Shown: in pieces, positions 52,968-61,919 of the stretch
Layout of the letters: the number at the start of each line of letters is the position of its first letter
Position numbering within the stretch: position 1 is the stretch's first letter
DNA from: JAPPHA01 sp963664045
GTDB taxonomy: Bacteria > Pseudomonadota > Alphaproteobacteria > Rhodobacterales > Rhodobacteraceae
Length of the DNA stretch: 64,000 nt
Direction: 5' to 3'
Assembly (NCBI GenBank): GCA_963664045.2
Contig: CAXXGT010000009.1
Location: forward strand, 744,001-808,000
Notes under the pieces: generated by a model
Told to the model about the DNA's origin: nothing
Databases searched by the model: none
Seen by the model: the letters and a program-made list of their open reading frames with translations, nothing else
Program-made: the position numbers and the translations under genes

Positions 52968-54942
52968 GTAATAGGGGCAACTCCTCGGGAATTGGATCTG
53001 GCCTGAGGGGCTTTTTCCGGCACTCATTGAAGCGATGATCAACGCGAACGGTCGATACTGCTGTCGCGCTTGTTCGGTCGTCAATGTCAGGTTGTTGCGC
53101 GCTGCCTGATGAGGTCTGCAAGCCTCGGCACGTCGGGAGCACCGGCAACTCCGAGACGGTTCCTCAGGTAGTCCCAGAATGACAGGCCAAGCTTCTTGCA
53201 GGTCTTCTTCCCTCCGATATAGGCATCGCGTGCGGCCCGCCCGGCCTCGCTTCGGGTCCCGAACGAGATCTTGCGCCGGGTGACATGGTCCCGGATGTCG
53301 TTTTCAATCCCGTTTGTGTGGAGCGGTGTCTCCGGATGGTCGAGCACGCGCAACAGCTCGTCCCTGTTCGCCTTCAACCGTTCGAGCAACCGGTCGAGGC
53401 TGGCATAACCGGTACGCATGCCGAAGATCTGGTCGAACCGTGTCTCCATGACACGCTTGCGCCGCGGGGTGGGGCGTTTCCGGTAGCGGGCAAGGCTGCG
53501 GTAGAGCTTCCACATCCTGTCGAGCACCGGAGCGACCCGTTCATGCTGATACGGGGTGTTTCCGTCCAGCTTGCTGACATTGCGCTCTGCATGAATCCAG
53601 CACAGGGCATGGAGGTCGCCGACATCGAACTGTCCGGCATCGTCGCTCAGGATCACGGTTCCGGCAATGCGCCCGCCATCGCAGATCGTCCCCCAGAGCG
53701 CGCCCTCCGTGGCGACCTTCACCGGGTTCTTCATCCCGGCAATGCCGAGCGCTTCCAGATGGGCCCGCCATTCATCGCCGTCACTGAAGCGCCGCTGCCC
53801 ATGGGAGGCGAGACGCGCGATCACCGTCCCCGGAAGTTTCCGTTTCCCCATGTAGTCGAGTGCAGCGTCATTGACCGTGTAGGCTTCCTCACCCGCACAG
53901 AGATGTTCGAGGAAATCGAGGCGGCTTTTCGAGCCGCTCGACCGGAAATGGGCAAAGAGTTCGTTGCCGATCGCCGTGCAATAACCGTTCTCGGCCTTGT
54001 GGCGGGCACCGGTATCGTCGACGTTGAGCCACGAAGCGGTTTCCATGCCGGCCCTCAGCACCTGCTGCTGTTCCGCCACGATGCCCCCGGTGTCCGTGGT
54101 CAGGAACCGCCCCACCTGGCGCGCGGAGATGTCCAGGCCCACATCGTTCAGCATCGACGTAATCCGCCCGATCGTCGACTGGCACTGGTAATACAGCATG
54201 ATCACCAGAGCCTTGACGCCGGGACCGTACTGTTCGCGTCCCGTCGCCACCTCCGGCGGTAACGGCGCTACATGCCGGCTGCCGTCCGGGAACTCCCAGA
54301 CCTCGCGTCTGTAGGTGACCTCCTCGGCATGGAACACGATGTCGCGGACCGTGTGGTCCTGGTAGCCCTTGTGCACCGCTCCCTCGGGCACGTCGTCGAG
54401 ACCCACCTTCACCTCACGACGGTGCAGGTGCCGGTTCCGACGCCGCGGGCCGCGACCTTTCCTGCGGTCCTTGCCGGCCTTCCCCGACCCGCCGGACCCG
54501 GAAGAGCCCGATGCCGGATCGTCCGTATCATCGCCTTCCGACGACGCCATTCCGCTCGGTTTCATCCGGGGGCGCTTCGGAAGCTTCTTCAGCGCCCGGA
54601 TCTCGTCGCGCAGGACCATGTTCTCCTCGCGGAGTTCGGTGAGTTGTTGCGCCTGTTCGGCCAGTTGCCGATCCCGGTGCTTGAGCTGCTCGTTCTGTTC
54701 TGCAAGTTGCTGATCTCGTTCAGCGAGCCGGTCGAGGGCCACGGTGAGCTGCTCCCGAAACGCGGCAATCCCCGCCCCTGACGCAGCACCGGCGCCTGTC
54801 CGAATGTCCGTCTGCGAATCATCCATGCCCCTTGGAATCACAAGTCGATTCCGAAGGGAATCCCCTCATCGGGAAAAACAACCGGAAGTCACGGAATACC
54901 CTGTCAGGTCAACCCGAATTCCCGGAAAGATGCCCCTATTAC
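52968..54942 (-). mobile_element. IS66-family insertion sequence, 1975 bp
   Basis: Ends GTAATAGGGGCA and ...CCCCTATTAC form an imperfect inverted repeat of about 40 bases (for example GAATTCCCGG / CAATTCCCGA at matching positions inside). An 8-bp duplication GCGTGGCC flanks it; GTAA ends and 8-bp duplications are IS66 features. Only the DDE transposase is present, with no TnpA/TnpB accessory genes, as in the ISBst12-like subgroup. Confidence 0.95.
53087..54826 (-). CDS. IS66-family transposase (TnpC-like), apparently intact
   Basis: A 579-residue transposase. The N-terminus is a coiled coil with repeated Gln-Leu heptads (RDQQLAEQNEQLKHRDRQLA). A basic linker RRKGRGPRRRNRHLHRREVK follows, then the zinc-binding-like and DDE core (LNVDDTGARHKAENGYCTAI with catalytic Asp, DDAGQFDVGDLHALCWIHAE with the second, NGIENDIRDHVTRRKISFGT with Glu). 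ATG 54826 has AAGGGG just upstream and is preferred to the 15-base-longer form. No stop or shift is seen, so it may be active. Confidence 0.93.
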   Translation of the reverse strand: MDDSQTDIRTGAGAASGAGIAAFREQLTVALDRLAERDQQLAEQNEQLKHRDRQLAEQAQQLTELREENMVLRDEIRALKKLPKRPRMKPSGMASSEGDDTDDPASGSSGSGGSGKAGKDRRKGRGPRRRNRHLHRREVKVGLDDVPEGAVHKGYQDHTVRDIVFHAEEVTYRREVWEFPDGSRHVAPLPPEVATGREQYGPGVKALVIMLYYQCQSTIGRITSMLNDVGLDISARQVGRFLTTDTGGIVAEQQQVLRAGMETASWLNVDDTGARHKAENGYCTAIGNELFAHFRSSGSKSRLDFLEHLCAGEEAYTVNDAALDYMGKRKLPGTVIARLASHGQRRFSDGDEWRAHLEALGIAGMKNPVKVATEGALWGTICDGGRIAGTVILSDDAGQFDVGDLHALCWIHAERNVSKLDGNTPYQHERVAPVLDRMWKLYRSLARYRKRPTPRRKRVMETRFDQIFGMRTGYASLDRLLERLKANRDELLRVLDHPETPLHTNGIENDIRDHVTRRKISFGTRSEAGRAARDAYIGGKKTCKKLGLSFWDYLRNRLGVAGAPDVPRLADLIRQRATT

Positions 54943-55821
54943 GCGTGGCCCTTGCTGTCGGCGCGCATCGGGGCCGAGGTCTGGGTCAAGCACGAGAACC
55001 ACACGCCAATCGGCGCGTTTAAGATCCGGGGAGGGCTCGCCTACATGGAATCGGTTGAAGCCGACACGGTTATCGCGGCTACCCGGGGCAACCACGGGCA
55101 ATCGATTGCCATGGCGGCCGGACTCGCGGGAAAAAGAGCGATCATCGCGGTTCCCGAGTGCAACAGCCGTGAAAAAAATGCCGCAATGAGGGCTCTTGGT
55201 GCCGAACTCGTGGTTCACGGCGAAGACTTCCAGGATGCCTACGACTATGTGCGGGAACGCGCGGTTCTGGACGAGTTTCACCTTGTGCCGTCGTTCCACG
55301 ATTTGCTCGTCGCCGGAGTCGCGACCTACAGCGTCGAACTCCTGACGGCCATTCCGGAACTTGATGTCGTTTATGTCCCGATCGGGCTGGGGTCCGGGAT
55401 TTGCGGCGCGGTTGCGGCGCGGGAAATGCTCGGACGAACGGCTGAAATCGTCGGGGTTGTTGCCGAACAGGCACCCGCATACTCCTTGAGTTTTCTTGCC
55501 CGTCACCCGGTTTCGACGAATTCTGCCGACACGATCGCGGACGGGGTGGCTTGCCGGCAAGTGGATCCGGCGGCGCTCGATGTCATCCTCACCCATGTCG
55601 CGCGGGTGGTTACGGTTTCGGAGACCGAGATCAGGAACGCGATGCGGTGGTATTTCATGGACACGCACAACGTGGTTGAAGGGGCCGGGGCGGCGCCGCT
55701 TGCCGCGCTGATGAAAGAACGCGAAGCGGCGAAGGGGAAGTCGGTCGGGATCGTCGCGAGCGGTGGTAACGTGGACACCGACGTATTTCGCCGGGTTCTC
55801 GCTGCCGGCGAAGAGTCGTGA
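54832..55821 (+). CDS. Possible chimeric dehydratase ORF read from inside the IS66 right end
   Basis: From a TTG at 54832 inside the IS, the frame reads through the IS right end (LSGQPEFPERCPYYAWPLLS) into the dehydratase, giving 329 residues in which 37 IS-derived residues replace the native first 26. All catalytic parts, including GAFKIRGG and the Gly-rich PLP-phosphate loop region, are retained. If the IS end supplies a promoter and start, a working enzyme could still be made. Expression is unproven; the start is weak. Confidence 0.4.
   Translation: MESQVDSEGNPLIGKNNRKSRNTLSGQPEFPERCPYYAWPLLSARIGAEVWVKHENHTPIGAFKIRGGLAYMESVEADTVIAATRGNHGQSIAMAAGLAGKRAIIAVPECNSREKNAAMRALGAELVVHGEDFQDAYDYVRERAVLDEFHLVPSFHDLLVAGVATYSVELLTAIPELDVVYVPIGLGSGICGAVAAREMLGRTAEIVGVVAEQAPAYSLSFLARHPVSTNSADTIADGVACRQVDPAALDVILTHVARVVTVSETEIRNAMRWYFMDTHNVVEGAGAAPLAALMKEREAAKGKSVGIVASGGNVDTDVFRRVLAAGEES
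54943..54950. repeat. Target-site duplication, right copy (IS66-family IS)
   Basis: GCGTGGCC follows the right IS end and restores the dehydratase frame. Confidence 0.95.
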
Positions 55822-55924
55822 CCGGTCCACTGGTCAGTCGGTCGAGTTCGATCGCCAGACGGGTCGTCCGTGACGGGGGCGTCGTCCTTTGCGACCCGGA
55901 CAATCGCCTTGCCGGGAGTGCGCC

Positions 55925-57023
55925 ATCAAACTGAAATCCATTGAGTCCTTTGCTGACGAATGGGTCAGGTTCGTGTGCGTTGCAACTGAATGCGGCCTCG
56001 AGGGCTGGGGCCAGGTTTCGACCTACAACGCCGACACCACCGTCCAGGTCCTGAACCGTCAGGTTGCGCCCTGGATGCTTGGGGAATAACTGGATGAGCT
56101 CGACCATGTTCTCGACCGGGTCATGGAAAGGGAACACAAGTTTCCGGGCTCGTACTTGCGGCGGGCAATGGCCGGTGTCGATACGGCCATCCGGGACGCA
56201 CTGGGAAAGGCGGCCGGGAAACCGGTCGTCGAATTGCTCGGAGGCAGCCCCGGACCACTGCGCGCGTATGCATCGTCCATGAGAAGGGATGTTACGCCCG
56301 GTGAGGAAGCCAGCTGCCTGGTCCGGTTGCGCGATGCCCATGGATTCGACGCGCTCAAAATCCGTGCAGGTGCGGAAGTCGGCCGGAACCGGGACGAATG
56401 GGCAGGCCGGACCGAAGAGATCATTCCGACCGTCCGCCGTGTCCTTGGGCCGGTCGTGGACCTGCTGATCGATGCGAACTTCTGTTACTCGGCTGATCGA
56501 GCGATCGAGATCGGGCGAATTCTCGAAGACTGGGGGTACTGCCACTACGAGGTGCCGTGCCCGTACTGGGACCTGAAGCAAACGCGGAAAGTATGCCGAA
56601 CGCTGACAATTGACGTGACCGGGGGCGAACAGGATTGCGCGTTGGCCAACTGGCGCCGAATTGTCGAGGGCGGGGTGGTTGATATTGTTCAACCGGACAT
56701 TCTCTATGTCGGTGGACTCAGCAGGACCATGAGAGTGGCCGAATGGCGTTGGACAACAACATCCCGGAAACGCCTCATTGCGCAAATCTGTCCATGGTGA
56801 CGCTGTTTACGATGCATTGTCTGAAAGCGTTGCCGAATGCCGGGAATTTCCTCGAGTTTTCAATCGAAGGCCATGAGTACTATCCGTGGCGATACGGGCT
56901 CTTCGTGGAATCTCCATATACGGTCGTCGATGGCTGCTGACCATCGGCCAGAGACTGGGGTGGGGCGTTGACATCAATCCTGAATGGCTCGCCAAGCCTG
57001 CTTACCGGGTCAGTCGAGTGTGA
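55925..57023 (+). pseudogene. Mandelate racemase/muconate lactonizing enzyme family gene, several lesions
   Basis: The frame opens with ATC where relatives have the initiator (IKLKSIESFADEWVRFVCVA, then GLEGWGQVSTYNADTTVQVL). It meets TAA at 56087-56089 and continues in frame through the enolase core (DALKIRAGAEVG, LLIDANFCYSADRA with a metal Asp, VTGGEQDCALANW). It then shifts near 56742 to EMALDNNIPETPHCANL-type sequence and shifts again near 56936 to reach GWGVDINPEWLAKPAYRVSR and TGA at 57021. One stop, two shifts and a lost start make it a clear pseudogene. It follows the split dehydratase, with which it may have formed an operon. Confidence 0.85.
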
Positions 57024-57219
57024 GCGTTTCGAGCGGAAAACGCACACGGAGGGGGAACTCTACCAGCAGAAGCAAGGGAATCCGGAAGTCGGGAATGTCC
57101 TGATCGGCGCGCTACGAGAGGTTTGCTTGCGTAATTGCACGGCGCGGTCCGGTCGAAAATGAACCGGCGAACCCGTGCGATTCGATCGAACAGGTGGTGA
57201 CTGACGTAATACCCCGGCC

Positions 57220-58032
57220 TCAGGTCGAAAAACTGACGGAGACCGAACCGAAATCCCCGAAACTCGCCTCGAATCGGTCGCCGGGGCGCGCTTCGATCGG
57301 ACGAATGAATGATCCGGACAATACGACATCGTTTGGACGGATCCGGTGGCCGACGGACGCAAGGCGTTCGGCCAACCAGGCGATGGCTAGCGGCGGGTCG
57401 TCCAGGACACCTGCCCCCAGGCCGGTTTCTTCAACAACACCGTTTCTCGAAACGATGGCCCCGACCCACCTGAGGTCACGACTGTTCGCCGGAACCCGGT
57501 TTTCTCCAAGCACAATCCCTGCATTGGCGGCGTTGTCGGCAATCGTGTCCAGAACGGTACGCGAGGCCCCGGAAACCGGGTCGTGCCTGACAATCCTGGT
57601 ATCGAGAATCTCGAGGGCAGGGCAGACGAATCGTGTCGCCGACATGACATCGTCCCGGGATACCGGGCCGTTGCCGTCAAGTCCGTGTTCCATGACGAAG
57701 GCGATTTCGGCCTCGATCCGCGGCTGAATGTACCGACCCCGTGGCACGATGGCGCCCGACTCGAAATGCATGTCGTCGAAAAGAACGCCACTGTCCGGGA
57801 TATCGATATTCAGTGCGTTTTGCATGGCCCTGGACGTCAGCCCGATTTTCCAACCGGTTGCCGTTCGTCCCGATGCGATCTTGCGGTCGACCAACCGCTG
57901 TTGAATTGCATAGGCGTCCGCCATCGTGAGGCCGGGACGGGATCTTGAGACGAGACCGATCTGCACGAGATCCCGTTCTGCCTCGAACAGCCGGTCCGCA
58001 ATTCCTGCCGCCGTATCGGGATCGAGCGTCAT
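57220..58032 (-). CDS. hpaH: 2-oxo-hept-4-ene-1,7-dioate hydratase (HpaH)
   Basis: A 270-residue hydratase of the 2-keto-4-pentenoate hydratase/HpaH family, with GWKIGLTSRAMQNALNIDIP, SGVLFDDMHFESGA and PRIEAEIAFVMEHGLDGNGP carrying the metal-binding acids. It hydrates 2-oxohept-4-enedioate in the homoprotocatechuate pathway. It starts within the stop of hpaG (ATGA overlap) and is the last gene of the hpaFEDGH operon. Confidence 0.9.
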   Translation of the reverse strand: MTLDPDTAAGIADRLFEAERDLVQIGLVSRSRPGLTMADAYAIQQRLVDRKIASGRTATGWKIGLTSRAMQNALNIDIPDSGVLFDDMHFESGAIVPRGRYIQPRIEAEIAFVMEHGLDGNGPVSRDDVMSATRFVCPALEILDTRIVRHDPVSGASRTVLDTIADNAANAGIVLGENRVPANSRDLRWVGAIVSRNGVVEETGLGAGVLDDPPLAIAWLAERLASVGHRIRPNDVVLSGSFIRPIEARPGDRFEASFGDFGSVSVSFST

Positions 58033-58892
58033 TTCCCTTCGTCGACAACACCGTTTCTCAGCGTGCCGATACTTTCCGCTTCGACCTCGATTACGTCGCC
58101 CGGACGAAGCCAGACAGGCGGGTCACGGCGTGCACCGGCTCCGGTCGGTGTTCCCGTGACGATAAGGTCGCCGGGGGTCAATGTAACGAACGTCGAGAGA
58201 TAGCTGATGAGGTAACGGAACGGAAAGATCATGCGCCCGGTCCTGTCGTCCTGTCGGACATCGCCATTCACAAGAGTTCGCAGGCGAATGTCGGCGATCT
58301 GTTCCTCGCCGGTGAATGGCACGACCCACGGCCCGATCGCCCCGGTGCCTTCAAAGTTCTTGCCCTGGGTCACGTTGAACTTGGCGTGCCGCATCCAGTC
58401 GCGCACGGATCCTTCATTGCAAAGCGTGATGCCGGCGACGTGGTCGAGTGCTTTTGCCTCCCGAATGTGCCGACCCTCCTTGCCAATGACCAGTACGATT
58501 TCGCCTTCATAGTCCAGTTGCCTGGACGCCGCCGGCCTGGTCAAGGGAACAAGGTGCCCGACAAAACTGCGCTCGAGGCGGATGAATACCGAGGGATAAG
58601 CCGGCTGCGCCTGCCCGTCCCGGTACTCTGCGTTTCGGTCAGGGTAGTTGACCCCGATACAGAGGATCTTTTCAGGGGAGGAAATCGGAACGCGAAAGAC
58701 GGTTTCGTGCGCATCGTGAGACACCGAGTGACGTTCCGCCGCGTTCGCCAGGGCGGCAAACCCGTTTTCGGCGACGGCGTTGCGGAGGCTCTTCCAGCCC
58801 GGGAAATATGGCGACAACGCGATCAGCCCGACGTCGGTAACGGCCCCGTAGAATTGATCGCCGCCAGCCGACCAGCTTGCCAACCTCAACAT
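58029..58892 (-). CDS. hpaG: Fumarylacetoacetate hydrolase-family isomerase/decarboxylase (HpaG-like)
   Basis: A 287-residue FAH-family enzyme: KILCIGVNYPDRNAEYRDGQ (family opening), LDYEGEIVLVIGKEGRHI (metal Glu/Asp cluster), NEGSVRDWMRH, GKNFEGTGAIGPWVV and the C-terminal SYLSTFVTLTPGDLIVTGTP. In the hpa context it fits HpaG (2-hydroxyhepta-2,4-diene-1,7-dioate isomerase / 5-oxopent-3-ene-tricarboxylate decarboxylase). ATG 58892 has AAGGAA seven bases upstream; the long open frame to 59345 overlaps hpaD antisense-like sequence and is rejected. Confidence 0.82.
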   Translation of the reverse strand: MLRLASWSAGGDQFYGAVTDVGLIALSPYFPGWKSLRNAVAENGFAALANAAERHSVSHDAHETVFRVPISSPEKILCIGVNYPDRNAEYRDGQAQPAYPSVFIRLERSFVGHLVPLTRPAASRQLDYEGEIVLVIGKEGRHIREAKALDHVAGITLCNEGSVRDWMRHAKFNVTQGKNFEGTGAIGPWVVPFTGEEQIADIRLRTLVNGDVRQDDRTGRMIFPFRYLISYLSTFVTLTPGDLIVTGTPTGAGARRDPPVWLRPGDVIEVEAESIGTLRNGVVDEGK

Positions 58893-58947
58893 CCGGTATT
58901 TCCTTCTGCAGCAGCCATCTCCGGCAAGTCTCTTTTCCAGACCGGGC

Positions 58948-59934
58948 TCACCGGTCGTGCGCGATGATTGGTTCCGCGACGAGATCGGGCGCCCTGGCCT
59001 CGATGCCGGCGAATGCCGAACCGTCCTCGAACCAGCTCCGCGGAGCAGGTGCCCCCCAAAGTGTCTGGCGTTGCGGATTCTTGAGATCCCATCGAATTGG
59101 CTCATGATCAGGGTCGACCGTCTGATAGTCCGAGCAGTAGAACTCGATCCGGTGACCGTCCGGGTCGAGAACATAGAGAAACAGGGCATTCGATATCCCG
59201 TGTCGGCCCGGTCCCCTTTCGATGCAGGAGATATTGCCGGTCGATGCCAGCAGGTCCAGGAGGTCGATGATGCACATTGGCGTCGGCACCCAGAACGCGA
59301 CGTGATGCATGCGCGGCCCGACACCATTGGTGAAGGCGAGGTCATGCACGCTGCCCTTCCTGTGTATCCATGCGGCCCACAGTGCCCCGGTCTCTTCGTC
59401 TTCCGTGTATTCGGTCACCCGAAACCCGATATTCGAGTAGAAAGCCACGCTTTCGTCCACGTTCGGGGAGAACATGTTGAAGTGATCGATCCTCAACGGC
59501 CTGACGCCGCGATATAAGTGATAATGCTGGTGAATCGGAGGCAGCCTGTCCATCCTGTGATAAAACTCGATCGGGACCCCGTGGTTGTCCGTTGTCGCGA
59601 GGGTCCGGCCTTGAAAAGGCCTGTCGGGCCAGTCGACACGGTGGCCAAGGGCCCGAAAGTAGCGCTCGGCCCGATCGAGGTCTTCTTCGTCATAGGTCTT
59701 GAACGCGATCAGGTCCGCACTCGGCCTTGGAGACGCTTTCAAGACCAGGCAATGATGGCCTCTTTCCTCCATCCCCCGGAAATAGACACGGTCGTCCGCC
59801 TCTCCGGTCACCTGAAGCCCCAGGATTTCGCAGTAGAACCTGCGGCTTGCCGCGATGTCGGCGACCGATAGTTCGACATGGCTCAGTCGAATCGTATTGA
59901 ACGGCGGGTAGAGGACCGGGTCGGGAACGGGCAA
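58948..59934 (-). CDS. hpaD: 3,4-dihydroxyphenylacetate 2,3-dioxygenase (HpaD), VOC-type
   Basis: A 328-residue extradiol dioxygenase of the glyoxalase/bleomycin-resistance fold. RLSHVELSVADIAASRRFYC opens the first module; IDHFNMFSPNVDESVAFYSN opens the second, which carries the iron ligands His (IDHFN), His (RMHHVAFWV) and Glu (GHRIEFYC). It cleaves the ring of homoprotocatechuate. I assign a TTG start at 59934 (giving MPVPDPVLYPPFNTI, the known family opening) with GGAGG upstream, right after the hpaE stop. Confidence 0.88.
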   Translation of the reverse strand: MPVPDPVLYPPFNTIRLSHVELSVADIAASRRFYCEILGLQVTGEADDRVYFRGMEERGHHCLVLKASPRPSADLIAFKTYDEEDLDRAERYFRALGHRVDWPDRPFQGRTLATTDNHGVPIEFYHRMDRLPPIHQHYHLYRGVRPLRIDHFNMFSPNVDESVAFYSNIGFRVTEYTEDEETGALWAAWIHRKGSVHDLAFTNGVGPRMHHVAFWVPTPMCIIDLLDLLASTGNISCIERGPGRHGISNALFLYVLDPDGHRIEFYCSDYQTVDPDHEPIRWDLKNPQRQTLWGAPAPRSWFEDGSAFAGIEARAPDLVAEPIIAHDR

Positions 59935-59938
59935 GAGC

Positions 59939-61450
59939 CTAGCCTCCGAGCTTCGGAATCGGGTGAGCGGACGTGGCGAAGGCCACATTCCGGGTCTCCA
60001 TGTAGAAGTCGAACGACCAGTCACCGCCGTCACGCCCGATCCCGGAGGCCTTCGTTCCCCCGAACGGCGCCGGCAGGTGCCGGACGTTTTCGGAATTGAC
60101 CCAGACCATTCCGACGTCGAGATTTTCCGAAAACCGGAAGGCGCGGGTGGCGTCGGAGGTCCACACGTAACCGCTCAATCCGTACCGAACATCGTTGGCC
60201 AACTCGAGAGCCTCGCCCTCGTCGTCGAAGGGAATCACCGTGAGAACCGGGCCGAAGATCTCCTCACGGGCAATCCTCATCCCCGGATGCGCTTCGACAA
60301 ACAGGGTTGGCTCCACGTAGCAGCCGGCATCCCCGACAGCCTTCCCTCCAAGCGCGAGGCTAGCGCCTTCGTTTTTGCCGATTTCGATGTAGTCCAGGAC
60401 CTTCCTTTGGTGACCCGGATCGATCAGGGGGCCCACGACCGTATCCGGGTCGAGGGGGTGACCGACCTTTATGCCCCGGGATTTTCGTTTCACCAGTTCG
60501 ACGAAATCATCGTGAATCCTTTGGTCAACGATCAGACGAGACGATGACGTACACCGCTCTCCGTTCAGGGAGTAGATCATGAACACGACGGCGTCGGCCG
60601 CCCTTTCGATGTCCGCATCCGCAAACACGACGACCGGGTTTTTTCCGCCGAGCTCAAAGTGGACCCGTTTCAGCGTATCGGCACCCTGTTTCATGATCCG
60701 CGAACCGGTCCGGCTCTCACCGACGAAGCCGATGGCCCTGATTTCCGGGTGCTCGGTCAGTGCACGCCCCGCGTCTTCTCCGAACCCGTTCACGACGTTG
60801 AGAACCCCCGGAGGTAATCCGGACTCTGCCGAAATCTCCGCGAGCAGGCTTGCCGTCAGGGGAGATAGTTCCGCCGGCTTGTGCACGACCGTGCACCCTG
60901 CTGCGAGAGCAGGGGCGATCTTCCAGGTGCTGAGCATGAACGGGGTGTTCCAGGGCGTAATGATCCCGACTGGTCCGATCGGGAACCTCGACGTCATGTT
61001 GACCTGACCTTCGGTTCGCGTGACGGTTCCGTCACGGGCCTCCGGTGCCCGGTCGGCGAAGAAGCGGAAATTCTCGGCGCCGCGAAGTGCCGCCTTCGAC
61101 ATGAAGCGAAACGCCTGCCCGGTGTCCATGCACTCGACGAGGGCGATCTCGTCAGCTCTCTCCTCGATCCTGTCGGCAAGCCTGTGAAGCAACGCCTTGC
61201 GCGTGGTTCCCTTCATGGCTGCCCATTCAGGGAAAGCCGATCTGGCGGCCCTGGCGGCACCGTCGATGTCGGCGGCCTTTCCGTGGGCCACACTCGCGAT
61301 AGGCCTCAGGTCGACAGGCGACAGGGTCTCGAAACTCGTTCCGTCGATGCCAGGAATCCGTTCGCCTCCGACCAGGTTCATCACACCATTGCCTCGAATG
61401 CGGTCGAGGTGAGCCCGGGCCTTCGCCAGGTTTTCCGACAATGCGTTCAT
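59939..61450 (-). CDS. hpaE: 5-carboxymethyl-2-hydroxymuconate semialdehyde dehydrogenase (HpaE)
   Basis: A 503-residue aldehyde dehydrogenase with GPVGIITPWNTPFMLSTWKI, the nucleotide-binding FVGESRTGSRIMKQG, catalytic-Glu motif HFELGGKNPVVVFAD and catalytic Cys in NGERCTSSSRLIV. GGERIPG near the start and the C-terminus SGIGRDGGDWSFDFYMETRN are of the HpaE type. It oxidises the ring-cleavage semialdehyde. It lies between hpaF (13 bases upstream) and hpaD in the same operon. Confidence 0.92.
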   Translation of the reverse strand: MNALSENLAKARAHLDRIRGNGVMNLVGGERIPGIDGTSFETLSPVDLRPIASVAHGKAADIDGAARAARSAFPEWAAMKGTTRKALLHRLADRIEERADEIALVECMDTGQAFRFMSKAALRGAENFRFFADRAPEARDGTVTRTEGQVNMTSRFPIGPVGIITPWNTPFMLSTWKIAPALAAGCTVVHKPAELSPLTASLLAEISAESGLPPGVLNVVNGFGEDAGRALTEHPEIRAIGFVGESRTGSRIMKQGADTLKRVHFELGGKNPVVVFADADIERAADAVVFMIYSLNGERCTSSSRLIVDQRIHDDFVELVKRKSRGIKVGHPLDPDTVVGPLIDPGHQRKVLDYIEIGKNEGASLALGGKAVGDAGCYVEPTLFVEAHPGMRIAREEIFGPVLTVIPFDDEGEALELANDVRYGLSGYVWTSDATRAFRFSENLDVGMVWVNSENVRHLPAPFGGTKASGIGRDGGDWSFDFYMETRNVAFATSAHPIPKLGG

Positions 61451-61462
61451 TTCACTTGCGCC

Positions 61463-61849
61463 TTACCCGGACGAGAGTCGTTCATGTATCGAATTCACGT
61501 TCCACCGGAAGTCCGGATCGAGTTCAGACACTTCGACCGACAACGATAGGTGTCCACTGGCGAGCGGTTCTTCCAGCCATTCACTGGCTGTTGCAAGCAG
61601 GCTCTGGCCGACCGACGTCTTTTGTTCCCGCGTGCGTCCCGGGGCAATCCTGAGAGTCAGGGCCATGAATCCGTTGTCCTTGTGGCCATCCGCAACATGG
61701 AAACGGCCAACAGGGTAGGCACGGACCCGTACGCCTCCCGTCCGGAACACTCCGGTACGCTCCATGGCTTCTGCCATCGCCTGGGGAAACCGGTCACCGT
61801 CGAGGTACGACTCGAGGTTCTCGGAGTACTCGATCGTCAGGTGCGGCAT
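61463..61849 (-). CDS. hpaF: 5-carboxymethyl-2-hydroxymuconate isomerase (HpaF), tautomerase fold
   Basis: A 128-residue CHMI protein beginning MPHLTIEYSENLESYLDGDR, whose Pro-1, exposed after Met removal, is the catalytic base of this tautomerase family. GGVRVRAYPVGRFHVADGHK and MALTLRIAPGRTREQKTSVG complete the typical pattern. ATG 61849 is chosen because it places the proline at residue 2. It isomerises the HpaE product and is the first gene of the hpa operon after ilvH. Confidence 0.92.
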   Translation of the reverse strand: MPHLTIEYSENLESYLDGDRFPQAMAEAMERTGVFRTGGVRVRAYPVGRFHVADGHKDNGFMALTLRIAPGRTREQKTSVGQSLLATASEWLEEPLASGHLSLSVEVSELDPDFRWNVNSIHERLSSG

Positions 61850-61919
61850 TGACAAAACACGGTTTTGCGAGCCGATTGAGACGGGTCCCGGAAATGCTTC
61901 ACGCCGGTGCCGTGTCCGC

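Larger units (their letters stand above)
52882..55821 (+). pseudogene. Threonine/serine dehydratase gene split by an IS66-family insertion
   Basis: The 5' part (ATG 52882, AGGAG nine bases upstream) encodes 26 residues, including ATARVRNVFGPTPQY, up to the target site. The 3' part from 54943 continues AWPLLSARIGAEVWVKHENH. Excision of the IS with one 8-bp target copy yields an uninterrupted 318-residue fold-type II PLP enzyme with the PLP lysine in TPIGAFKIRGG and the family N-terminus PTPQYAWPLL. It would dehydrate threonine or serine to the oxo acid. The insertion is clean, so the gene was intact until recently. Confidence 0.95.

Noticed and set aside
58893..59345. N-terminal extension of the hpaG open frame
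   Set aside because: Overlaps hpaD on the same strand in another frame, has no domain, and a good ribosome site supports the ATG at 58892.
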